From Paenibacillus sp. P25 (GTDB lineage: Bacteria > Bacillota > Bacilli > Paenibacillales > NBRC-103111): a stretch of 64,000 nt of DNA. Position 1 is the stretch's first letter; the number at the start of each line of letters is the position of its first letter. The translations under genes and the position numbers were made by a program. Shown here one piece after another: positions 40,312 through 48,232 of the stretch. Location of the stretch: positions 4,402,001-4,466,000 of the forward strand of contig CP085629.1 of NCBI GenBank assembly GCA_024704175.1, read 5' to 3'. Below the pieces are notes generated by a model, which did not search any database, was not told the DNA's origin, and worked only from the letters and a program-made list of their open reading frames with translations.

Positions 40312-41310
40312 CTATTCGGTTTGCACAAATGCCCGCATCTTCTCAAGCGGGAGCTCCTGCGCTCTGCCCGCTTCCCGCATGACCAGATCAAATGCGCCAG
40401 GGTCTCCGACAGCGCGAAGCGCAGCTGGTGCAGCGTAAGCCGGTCGCCGAAGACGAGCCGGCATACCTCGTAGGCCGTAACGGGTCGCGGCAGCGACCGG
40501 CGCATCGCCTCCAGCCGTTCCTCGTGGTGGCGGATCAGCTCGAGCGCCCGCCTGCGGCAAATGCCCGAACGGCTCGCGGTGGCCGGGGAAAGCCAGCTTC
40601 ACCGCGCAGCGGCTGATCCGCTCCAGGCTGTCCAGGTAGCTGGCCAGCGGATTCTCGTCGATCCCGCCGGGCAAATAGCTCACGTTGGGCGAGATTTGCG
40701 GGAGCACATGGTCCCCGCAGAACATGGTCTCCGTCTCCGCCCGGTACAAGCAGAGATGCCCGGCGGCGTGGCCGGGCGTATGAATCGCCACGTAATCTTC
40801 GTTGCCGAGGCGCACCGTTTCGCCTGCGGCGAGGAGCGTCACCTCCGGTCGCGGCGATACGGACGGCACGAAGCCGTCCATGTGCTCCCGCATCGGGGCT
40901 TCGAGCTCCGCAGGCAGTCCGTGCTCCCGGAACAGCGCGAGCAGCTGCTCCGTCATCGGTCGCCCGCCGCCCCACAGCCGGCGGACCTGCTCCAGCCCGG
41001 CCGCCGACAGGAGGACCGGCGCCCCGCTCCGCTCCTGGAACCATCCAGCCAGCCCGTAATGGTCCGGGTGGTGGTGGGTCAGCACGATGCGGCAGATATC
41101 GCCGCCCGCGATGCCGAAGGATGCGAGCACCGCCTCCCACAACGCTTCCGCCGCTTCCGTCCGAAGGCCCGGATCGATCAGCGTCCATCCGTCCGCGCCC
41201 CGCAGCAGGTAGCTGTTCACCCAGCGCAGCGGGAAAGGGAGCGGCACCTTGACCTGAAGCACGCCGCCGTGTTGCGTGACGGAGGGATGTAAGGTTGCAG
41301 CGCCTGCCAT
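40312..41310 (-). CDS. MBL-fold metallo-hydrolase (two indels)
   Basis: About 332 residues. Metallo-beta-lactamase fold: YLLRGADGWTLIDPGL, the metal motif LTHHHPDHYGLAG, IHTPGHAAGHLCLY and FPGHREPFGH. A helical C-terminal domain (LELIRHHEERLEAM, TAYEVCRLVFG, LHQLRFALSETLAH) is typical of glyoxalase-II-like hydrolases. Two compensating indels near 40567 and 40400 affect this C-terminal part. ATG 41310 has GGAGGGG 8 nt upstream and follows the methyltransferase stop by 2 nt. Substrate unknown. Confidence 0.85.
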   Translation of the reverse strand: MAGAATLHPSVTQHGGVLQVKVPLPFPLRWVNSYLLRGADGWTLIDPGLRTEAAEALWEAVLASFGIAGGDICRIVLTHHHPDHYGLAGWFQERSGAPVLLSAAGLEQVRRLWGGGRPMTEQLLALFREHGLPAELEAPMREHMDGFVPSVSPRPEVTLLAAGETVRLGNEDYVAIHTPGHAAGHLCLYRAETETMFCGDHVLPQISPNVSYLPGGIDENPLASYLDSLERISRCAVKLAFPGHREPFGHLPQAGARADPPPRGTAGGDAPVAAATRYGLRGMPARLRRPAYAAPAALRAVGDPGAFDLVMREAGRAQELPLEKMRAFVQTE

Positions 41311-41312
41311 AC

Positions 41313-42045
41313 TTATTTCCCCTCCGGCCGACAAAAATCATCCGCTTGGATACGGCAGGTTCATAGCCGGAAGCGTCGTAGCCGCCGTACACCTCGTCGA
41401 TCATCAGTCCCGACCGCAGCAGCATGTCCGTAAACCGCTCACGGTCTATAAGCCTGACCTGCTCTTCATAAGTACGGTCACCCTCGCCTGCTTCGCTCAG
41501 CACAATCGTTTTGCGGACGAAGCCGTCCTCGATCCGGCGCCGTTCCTGAATGCGGATGCCGCCCTCCTCGCGCTCCGAATAAGGAACCAAATTCGCTGCG
41601 GTGTAATCCGGGTTCAGGAAGTCGATAATGTATCGGCCGTCCGGCTTCAGGAGCCGGCAGACCTCCCTCAGCACCCGCTCGTTTTCCTCATCCGTATCGA
41701 AATACCCGAAAGAGGTGAACAGGTTGACCACCGCATCGAAGGTTTCATTCAGCGGAACCTGCCGCATATCCCCCTGTACCCACCGTACCTCTTCCTCGGT
41801 ATCAAGGCGGCGGGCTTCCGTGAGCAGTACGTCGGACAAATCAACCCCGGTCACATGAAAGCCGAATCGGTTCAGCGCCATCGAATGCCGCCCCATGCCG
41901 CAGCACAGATCCAGCACTTCCGCCCCCTCCGGCGCTGCAGCCATTCCATCATGGAACGCACCTCAGCATAGGCTCCCTGCAGATCCCGATGCTTATATAC
42001 CAGCAAATAATCGTTGCCGAAGCTTTTCTTATACCACTCGCTCAT
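41313..42045 (-). CDS. Class I SAM-dependent methyltransferase (two indels)
   Basis: About 243 residues. N-terminus MSEWYKKSFGNDYLLVYKHRD from ATG 42045; SAM-binding motif I VLDLCCGMGRHSMAL, motif II VTGVDLSD, motif III/post FDAVVNLFTSFGYF, and RYIIDFLNPDY. Indels near 41940 (before PEGAEVLDLCCG) and in the G run near 41318. The second removes the TAA at 41313-41315, so the frame runs artefactually through the MBL gene. Members of this group methylate small molecules or tRNA; target unknown. Confidence 0.85.
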
Positions 42046-42140
42046 CGCGCCATCGTCTCCCCTAAAACAAACTAAGCCCTATTTTACCAGAACCCGTCCC
42101 TGAAAATCACGCCCACGTAACGAAAAAGCGGTTAAGTCCG

Positions 42141-42169
42141 TTCAAACTCCGCTTACGGAATGGTATAAT
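42141..42169 (+). promoter_or_regulatory. Sigma-A promoter of the ROK gene
   Basis: TTCAAA (42141-42146), 17-nt spacer, TATAAT (42164-42169), 20 nt upstream of the start codon. Confidence 0.7.
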
Positions 42170-42188
42170 ACAGGATTAACAGACCACA

Positions 42189-43411
42189 ATGGGGAAAACC
42201 ATGGATCGCAAAACGGCTCTTCAGCGGCTGGCCGGCCGCAAGCATAAAGAAATCTATGAATGGATCCGCAGGCAGGACTACATTTCCAAGATTGAGTTGC
42301 TGGAAAAAAGCGGCATGACCGGAAGCACCCTGACGCGGACGCTTGAGGAGCTGGTTTCGGCCGGCCTCATCCGGGAAGCCGGTCTGGGAGAGTCGACGGG
42401 CGGCCGGCGGCCGATTTTATACCAAATTGAGCCCGGCTATGCCTATGTGTTCGGCCTCGATATATCCAGGCTTTATTCGAAGCTGATTTTGTTCGATCTG
42501 CAGATGGCCAAGCTTGATACAAGGCAGTGGATCATGACGGAAAATATGACGCCCGAGGTGTTTCTCGGAGAAATCGCCGAAGAAGCCATGCGGATGCTGG
42601 CCCGCCGCGGCCTGACGGCGGAACAGGTGCTCGGACTCGGCGTCGGCGCCGTAGGTCCGCTCGACCGGAGCACCGGTACGATTCTGGAGCCGCATTATTT
42701 TCAGGCGGCCGGCTGGCATCATGTGAATATCAGGCGGGAGCTGGAATCCCGGCTCGGTTTTCCGGTCCTTCTGGACAACGGGGCAAATACCGCTCTCATC
42801 GGTGAAAGCTGGTCCGACCGGGGCCGGGATTACCGCCACCTGCTCTATGTTCATGTCGGCGTGGGCCTGCGTTCCGCTATGATGTCGAACGGCAAGCTGG
42901 TGTATGGAGCGGTCGATATGGAAGGCTCAATCGGTCAAATGATTATTCAATCCGACGGGCCGAGACTCCGGGGGAGGGCAACTACGGCTCGTTGGAAACG
43001 TACGCTTCCATCCACGCCCTGGAGCTTCAGGCCCAGAGCGGGCTCAAGCGGGGCCGGGACAGCCTGCTTCTGCGGCTCGAACGCGACCCGGACAAAATTC
43101 AGTTCTCCCATCTGCTTCAGGCTCTCCGGGAGAACGATCCGTTCACGGTGGAGCTGTTCACGCAGGCGGCGACTTATTTCGGGATCGGGCTTTCGAACCT
43201 GCTCAACATCCTGCACCCCGAGAAAGTCATTCTCGGCGGCGCACTGATCAGCGACCATTCGGGCTTCTTTCACATCGCCACCCGCGTTGCCATCCAGCGG
43301 ACCTACTACTATCCGCAGTACCAGGTCGTCTTCAGCCAAGGCTCGCTCGGTGAGGAAGCGCTGGTCACCGGCGCCGCCCTGATGGTGATTGACGAATGGA
43401 CAAGCAGCTAA
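42189..43411 (+). CDS. ROK-family transcriptional regulator lacking the zinc cysteines (one indel)
   Basis: About 407 residues. N-terminal winged helix-turn-helix (EIYEWIRRQDYISKIELLEKSGMTGSTLTRTLEELVSAG) fused to a ROK sugar-kinase-like domain (YVFGLDISRLYSKLILFD; VLGLGVGAVGPLD; PVLLDNGANTALIGE; LLYVHVGVGLRSAMM; VILGGALISD). An indel near 42975 sits in the stretch where ROK proteins carry a CxCGxxGCxE zinc motif; after correction it reads LRGEGNYGSLE, with no cysteine. Probably a sugar-responsive repressor. The target is unknown; the short gene downstream is a candidate. Confidence 0.85.
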
Positions 43412-43467
43412 GGATAGATTTCAGGACGCGCGGAAATCCTACTTTCGACCAGGAAAGGAGGATGCCC

Positions 43468-43625
43468 GTGACAGACCGGAACGATGAGGAGAACCGGGCC
43501 CGGGAGACCGGACCGGACGGCGGCGCTGTGCTGCAGCGACCATGGCCCAAGTCGATTCCCCGGCCGACCTGCAAAACGGCATTGTGGAAATCGTGGACAA
43601 AGACGAGTATATCGACGAACCGTAG
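43468..43625 (+). CDS. Small acidic protein of unknown function (one indel)
   Basis: About 52 residues. GTG 43468 has GGAGG 6 nt upstream. Polar first half (RNDEENRARETGPDGG) and, after an indel near 43540, an acidic end (NGIVEIVDKDEYIDEP). It lies 57 nt after the ROK gene on the same strand. No family recognised; the reconstruction depends on one frame correction. Confidence 0.4.
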
Positions 43626-43663
43626 AACGAATCCCCCGAAAGTGAAGCCAGCCTATGAAGCCT

Positions 43664-43776
43664 AATTCCGTTAGAGCAGCTTGCTGCTCGCATCGAAAGT
43701 TACCGAAAAAACGCGGGTGTACTTCACCGGAAAAATGCTTCGATAAAAACTTTCGATACTATTTTCGGGGAGCCCC
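43664..43776 (+). repeat. 113-bp intergenic repeat, copy B
   Basis: Second copy of the element at 32393-32504, same strand, again directly downstream of a plus-strand transcription unit. Here an extra left arm is present upstream (CCCCCGAAAGT at about 43633-43643) that can pair with the TTTTCGGGG at the element's right end, so the folded unit may start near 43632. Confidence 0.85.
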
Positions 43777-43792
43777 TTTTTCTCTAATTAAC

Positions 43793-44080
43793 AAAAAACT
43801 CGCACCTCTCTTCATAAGAGGTGCGAGCTCAGTGTTCTCAAGAAATGCCTTAGACACGAATAGAGATATAGCAGAGGCGGGGTATCCACTGGAGGAGCGC
43901 TAGCGTTCGCCTTTGTTCGCGGGAAATCCCCGCTGTTAAGCGGCTTCCATAAATATTTTCTGCGAACAAAAGCGACCGGAAGTGGATATTCCACTGCCTC
44001 GTACACCTCTATTGTTACATTTGGCAATTTCTTAGGCAAGCAAACTCGCACCCCCATTACCCCGAGGTGCGAGTTTTTTT
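43793..44080. repeat. 288-bp element with 16-bp terminal inverted repeats and nested hairpins
   Basis: Left end 43793-43808 (AAAAAACTCGCACCTC) is the perfect complement of right end 44064-44079. Each end is also a hairpin by itself: 43799-43827 (11-bp stem) is a terminator for minus-strand transcripts and 44045-44080 (8-bp stem plus seven T) for plus-strand transcripts. Inside, arms 43859-43890 and 43981-44015 pair imperfectly (TATCCACT/AGTGGATA, AGGC/GCCT, AATAGAG/CTCTATT), and TTTGTTCGC (43912-43920) pairs with GCGAACAAA (43962-43970). No convincing ORF. Confidence 0.75.
44045..44080 (+). terminator. Plus-strand terminator at the right end of the 288-bp element
   Basis: CTCGCACC / GGTGCGAG stem followed by TTTTTTT, only 8 nt from the stop codon of the convergent DGQHR gene. 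Confidence 0.7.
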
Positions 44081-44087
44081 CGCCTTC

Positions 44088-45260
44088 TTAAGCGGAGGCT
44101 TCGCCTTCTTCCACCGGATCGCCGTGCATTTCCTGGAACAGCTGTACCAGCTTGCCGTGCTTGCGCAGCGATTTCTCATGAATCAGGTTCAGCTTGCCGT
44201 TATCCTGCACGCCGAAACGCTCGACGAGCGCTTCGTTCTCATGGCTCCAGTCGAAGCCTTCGAAGATGCTGAGGCAGGACGTCCAATTTTTGGTATATTT
44301 ACCATCCGTATACAAATGACGGTTCGCATAAAGCGCGATGCTTTCCTGCATGGCGCGCGCAGAAGAGCTGTACTGCGGCAGTCCCGGCTGCTCCGGCATC
44401 AGCGGCAGCAGCGTCGTGTAGAACTGGTGCAGAATCTCGATATAGATCGACGGGTCCTGCTTGATTTTGCGTGCCAGCTCATAGGAAGGCTGCATCTTGC
44501 CGGTAAACAGCATTGTAGCCGTAGAATAAATCCAGCTGAACGACGTAAAGTTCTTGTTGTACGCCGTCAGGTTCGCTCTGCGCTCCACGCCCGCCGCCTT
44601 CAGGAAGACATTGTGATCGACCACCTGCTGAATCACGACATTGAGCGGATCGATCGAATCGAAGGAATGCCCGAGCTCCTTGCTCACGAGCTGTACCTTG
44701 GAGTTGATGTCGCCGAACAGTCGCTTCTCTTCGTCTTCGCTGAGGCCGATGTAAATTTGCACTGCCAGCTCGCTCTCCATCAGCTCCAAACGGCGGCGCT
44801 CCAGCTGCTCCACCTGTCCTTCCAGCTGCTCCAGCTCCTGCGCGTATTCCGCATTGTCCGGCGACTTGCGGCACTTGATCTTCATCGCCGCCACCTTCTT
44901 CTCGAGGCTGCGCGCTTCCTTCAGCATCTGGTCGTTGACGTAGCCGAGCGCCAGAATCCGGTGCTGGCCGTCCAGAATGCTGAGCTTGGAGCCGGGACGA
45001 AGGTAAAGGCCGCCCTCCATCTTGGCCAGACTGCTCACGTCACGGAGACTCAGCGTCACCGGCCCGAAGAACACCCGGTCAAGCTCCCGCTCCTGCAGAT
45101 AGTTGGCGATTTTACGGCGTTGGCCCGCACTGAGCTTCCGCTGCACCATCGGGTCGATCGTCGTATAGTTGAGCAGATCCTGCACCTGCACCGGTACGGT
45201 GGCGAGCCCGAATTTTTCACAAAAAGGGTGTATCGTCATCTTAAGGTTAAGACCGTCCAT
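44088..45260 (-). CDS. DGQHR-domain protein (DndB-like), second gene of tandem pair
   Basis: Intact, 390 residues. The family-defining DGQHR is at residues 97-101 (SILDGQHRILALGY) and the partner FGDIN motif at 182-186 (RLFGDINSKVQ); these are the signatures of the DGQHR/DndB domain, which shares the ParB-like nucleotide-binding fold family. Residues ~112-165 form a long charged coiled coil (EARSLEKKVAAMKIK ... QLERRRLELMESE). Its ATG overlaps the stop of the upstream paralogue (TAATG), so the two are translationally coupled. DndB regulates DNA phosphorothioation, but no dndA/C/D/E is present here; function is unknown. Confidence 0.85.
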   Translation of the reverse strand: MDGLNLKMTIHPFCEKFGLATVPVQVQDLLNYTTIDPMVQRKLSAGQRRKIANYLQERELDRVFFGPVTLSLRDVSSLAKMEGGLYLRPGSKLSILDGQHRILALGYVNDQMLKEARSLEKKVAAMKIKCRKSPDNAEYAQELEQLEGQVEQLERRRLELMESELAVQIYIGLSEDEEKRLFGDINSKVQLVSKELGHSFDSIDPLNVVIQQVVDHNVFLKAAGVERRANLTAYNKNFTSFSWIYSTATMLFTGKMQPSYELARKIKQDPSIYIEILHQFYTTLLPLMPEQPGLPQYSSSARAMQESIALYANRHLYTDGKYTKNWTSCLSIFEGFDWSHENEALVERFGVQDNGKLNLIHEKSLRKHGKLVQLFQEMHGDPVEEGEASA

Positions 45261-46420
45261 TACACAACGTCCTCCTTGCTTTGATCTTCAAACATGTCCG
45301 TATCCCGGATCAGGAACAGATGATGCTCCTCATAAAAGTCTTTGATGAACTGGTAAGCCTTCATAATGCGCGAGCGTCTCGGCAGACGGTCCTTCTCATC
45401 GCCCGTATAGATCGCTTCCCAATCGATATGCGGCAGAATTTTGACGACGTACTGCAGCGCATATTTGTTGAACGTGCCGGTTTTCGTCACTTCATCATGG
45501 AAGAACATCGCGAGCGCGATCTGCAGGTTTTCCGTCCAGCACAGCTCGCCCTTCTCGGGATCCGGCAGGTGCTTCAGCAGGTTCTCGAAATAGAAGGACG
45601 CCAGCTTCAAATGCTCTTCAATATCCTTTTCTTCAAAATAGTATCCGTTGTTCCGCGCAGCCGATTTCAGCCGGCCTTCGAACAAGCCTACCATAATCTC
45701 GATCAGCAGATGGTAGGAGAACAGATACTCCGGCCCCTTGCCCCGTTCCGTGAACATGTCGACCGGCGACTTCTTCATAATTGGGGCATCCTCCGCCAAA
45801 CGGCTGGCCAGCACGTGGTAGAACCGGCGCTGTTCGCGCAGCACGGCGAGATTGCCGCCGATTTTGCGGGGCGACTTGTTGATGTCCGAGAACAGCTGAC
45901 GCTCCTGGCGCGCGTTAATATCCAAATAAATCATCGTGGACATCGGGAACGCGTAGAGCTTGCGCAGCTTCTCCGTAATTTCTTCCATCCGGTCGTACTC
46001 CCGGCGGTCCTTAGCCCGGGCCATCGCGCTTTGCAGCGTTTCCATAAGACGGCGGAACGCCGCCAGACGGTGCTGACCGTCTACGACGTACAGCTTCTCG
46101 ATCGCCTGCAGCCGGTAGACCTTGGCTTCCGGATCGTATTCCCCGGCACCGCGGGCCGAAAGAATGATCCCGGGAAAATAAATCCCCTGCCCGTGATCGA
46201 GATAAAGCATGATATAATCCATCATTTTGGACAGATTCTGCGGAACGATGGAGCGCTGAACTTCAAGATCCACTTCATAAATGGCAAAAAGTTTGCTCAT
46301 CGGCAATGTTGTAGAGATCGTCGTTTGCCCGAAAGTCCTGGAGACCGCTCCGGGAATTTCAATATAAGAAGAAGCTTTCTGTTCTGCGATCAGATCCGAC
46401 AATGAAGAAATTTGATCCAT
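45260..46420 (-). CDS. DGQHR-domain protein (DndB-like), first gene of tandem pair
   Basis: Intact, 386 residues. DGQHR at residues 114-118 (LYVVDGQHRLAAFRR), FSDIN at 177-181 (QLFSDINKSPRKIGG), and a helical insertion between them (METLQSAMARAKDRREYDRMEE). C-terminal helical domain (LLIEIMVGLFEG, SFYFENLLKHLPDP). ATG 46420 has AAGGAGG 9 nt upstream. Paralogous to the next gene but strongly diverged. Both genes are undamaged in a window where most long genes are broken. Co-transcribed pair, 228 nt downstream of the comQ-like gene. Confidence 0.85.
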   Translation of the reverse strand: MDQISSLSDLIAEQKASSYIEIPGAVSRTFGQTTISTTLPMSKLFAIYEVDLEVQRSIVPQNLSKMMDYIMLYLDHGQGIYFPGIILSARGAGEYDPEAKVYRLQAIEKLYVVDGQHRLAAFRRLMETLQSAMARAKDRREYDRMEEITEKLRKLYAFPMSTMIYLDINARQERQLFSDINKSPRKIGGNLAVLREQRRFYHVLASRLAEDAPIMKKSPVDMFTERGKGPEYLFSYHLLIEIMVGLFEGRLKSAARNNGYYFEEKDIEEHLKLASFYFENLLKHLPDPEKGELCWTENLQIALAMFFHDEVTKTGTFNKYALQYVVKILPHIDWEAIYTGDEKDRLPRRSRIMKAYQFIKDFYEEHHLFLIRDTDMFEDQSKEDVV

Positions 46421-46648
46421 GATGCGATACCTCCTTGGGTTAACTGGACGTTATCCGTATCCATTTTACTATACTAGGTTCATATAGTTCCATTATACAC
46501 CTAAAAATCGGGAAACATTCAGGGTTCGCGCAGAAATGAATAATTTAATGGAGTTTCGGCATGAAGTACAACGTTTCCATGAGGAAAGAAATCCGGGGAA
46601 AGAGGACTAATTTCCCAAGCGGGGCGGTTTTCCAAAAATACAATAGTC
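46421..46648 (-). other. Gap between comQ-like and DGQHR genes
   Basis: Holds TATAAT on the minus strand (46492-46497), about 72 nt before the DGQHR start, with a poor -35. A weak hairpin AGGACTA/TAGTCCT lies near the comQ end, without a good T-run. Whether the DGQHR pair is transcribed with comQ is undecided. Confidence 0.4.
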
Positions 46649-47589
46649 CTAGAGCGAGCCCCCGAGACTGAGCAGAAGACGTTCCCGGAGCTGCTGCTTC
46701 GGGTAAGGATCTCCCGGAAGCTCCGACAGAGCCTTTAGCGCCCGGTTGCGGTAAATCGATTGGATTGCTTCAGCATACTCCACGCGACCGGATTCGCGGA
46801 TATAGTTCAGGCATTCCTGCTTACGGCTTAAGAAGAGAGCGAGCGACGCCTCTCCCTCGTAGTAGCTGCGAAGCGGCGGGAACCGGTCTTCCGGGTCGGA
46901 CAGCATATACAGGACGGGCAGCGTCTTCTTCCTTTGCAGCAGATCGTTCTTTAAGTCAAAGCGCAGCACGTCGCTTACATCGTTGCCGATCTGGGCCGCC
47001 ACACCGAGCGCATCGGCCATTTCATCCAGGAGCCGGGCGGTTTCCCCGTCCACCTTGCACCCGGATGCGCCTAACCGGCAGGCCAGCCGAAAGAGCGAGC
47101 CGGACTTTCGCAGAACCATATCGATATACTGCTCCTCCGTCTGAATGCAGCCGCTTACATCAAGTTTGCTGGCCCATCGCCGCCCGGATCACCTGGCCGC
47201 AAACATCCTGAACGGGGGACCCTAGTCCTTCCCCGGCTTCTTCCTCCGCCGCCAGACTTACGGCCGACATCAGGAGCGACAGCATCGCATTCATCGCATA
47301 AGCCGGAGGACACTGCATCCACGGCATCCCCGCGTGATCGTTGTCCTGCAGATCGTCCATGATGTCCAGCGCCAGGATCATCAGCTCGAGAGCCGCCGCC
47401 CGGCGGAAAACGGTCTGTGAACTCCCCCAGCATGCGGTGAAGGAAGATCGCAAGATCCGACCACAGGCTATCCTTCCCCTCTTTATAACCGATACAATCC
47501 GCCAGAAGCCGGCTTAAATCGTCCGGAGCCCCTTCCGGCGGCGCGATGCGCCTCATTTCCCGAATGACCTCTTCCCGCAACCGGTTCAC
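46649..47589 (-). CDS. comQ: ComQ-like isoprenyl transferase (two indels)
   Basis: About 313 residues. Polyprenyl-synthase fold; the first Asp-rich motif reads DIMDDLQDND (DDxxD), in the ComQ style, and the second region reads GNDVSDVLRFDLKNDLL with QRKKTLPVLYML. In B. subtilis ComQ prenylates and helps process ComX. Indels near 47415 and 47170. The GTG start (47589) overlaps the comA stop (GTGA), so it is translationally coupled to the response regulator. A housekeeping polyprenyl synthase is less likely given the comP-comA context. Confidence 0.82.
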
Positions 47590-48232
47590 CCCTGATTTCT
47601 CATCTTCGCCTTTTGCTGCAGCTGCAGGAACCGCTCGACGGCCTGCGCTCTGGCGCGTACGCCCAGCTTGTCGTATATCTTCTTCAGGTAATTGTCCACC
47701 GATCTCTTGCTCATATGAATGTCTTTGGCGATCTGCTCATTCGTCGATCCCTGCGTGACCAGCATCATGATATGCATTTCATCCTCCGTCAGCTGCGCGG
47801 TCTCGGCGCCCCCTGGAGGAAGCGGACCTGCCGGAGCTGCGTCTGCGGCAGCAGCGTCTGGCCGTGCAGCACAGCCTTTACCATCAGCTTGATCACTTCG
47901 CCGTCCGATTCCTTGGACAAGATGCCGCTGACCCCGATTTGGATAAAATGGTTGTACAAATCCGTGACGTCGATTCCCGTAAAAATGATAATCTGGACAT
48001 CCGGATGGCTGTTTTTGATCACAGCCGCCAGCTCGTCGCCCGACCGGTCCGGCAGATGAAAGTCGAGCAGCACAATGTCCGGTTCCACCTCCTCGATCAG
48101 CTCCAGGCACTGAGCCCCGTTCGCCGCCACGCCGGCCACCTCCACCCCTTCGAGTCGCTTCATGAGCTCCTTCGTCGCCTGGGCGATCAACGGGTGGTCG
48201 TCCACTATAATGACTTTTGCCGCTGCATTCAT
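47586..48232 (-). CDS. comA: ComA-like response regulator (one indel)
   Basis: About 215 residues. Receiver domain with VIIVDDHPLIAQATKEL, phospho-acceptor Asp in DIVLLDFHLPDRSG, and the conserved Thr/Lys in IIIFTGIDVT and GILSKESDG. LuxR/GerE-type output helix-turn-helix: LTEDEMHIMMLVTQGSTNEQIAKDIHMSKRSVDNYLKKIYDKLGV, whose SKRSVDNYL resembles ComA's SKRSIEYSL. Indel near 47828 between the domains. Start ATG 48232 overlaps the comP stop (ATGA). Confidence 0.85.

Noticed and set aside
40535..41944. A 469-residue open frame that looks like a methyltransferase fused to another protein
   Set aside because: The second half is an out-of-frame reading of the MBL gene. A missing G near 41318 hides the methyltransferase stop at 41313-41315.
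43812..44057. Minus-strand open frame of 81 residues inside the inverted-repeat element
   Set aside because: It is the translation of palindromic DNA, has no ribosome binding site, and no recognised family.
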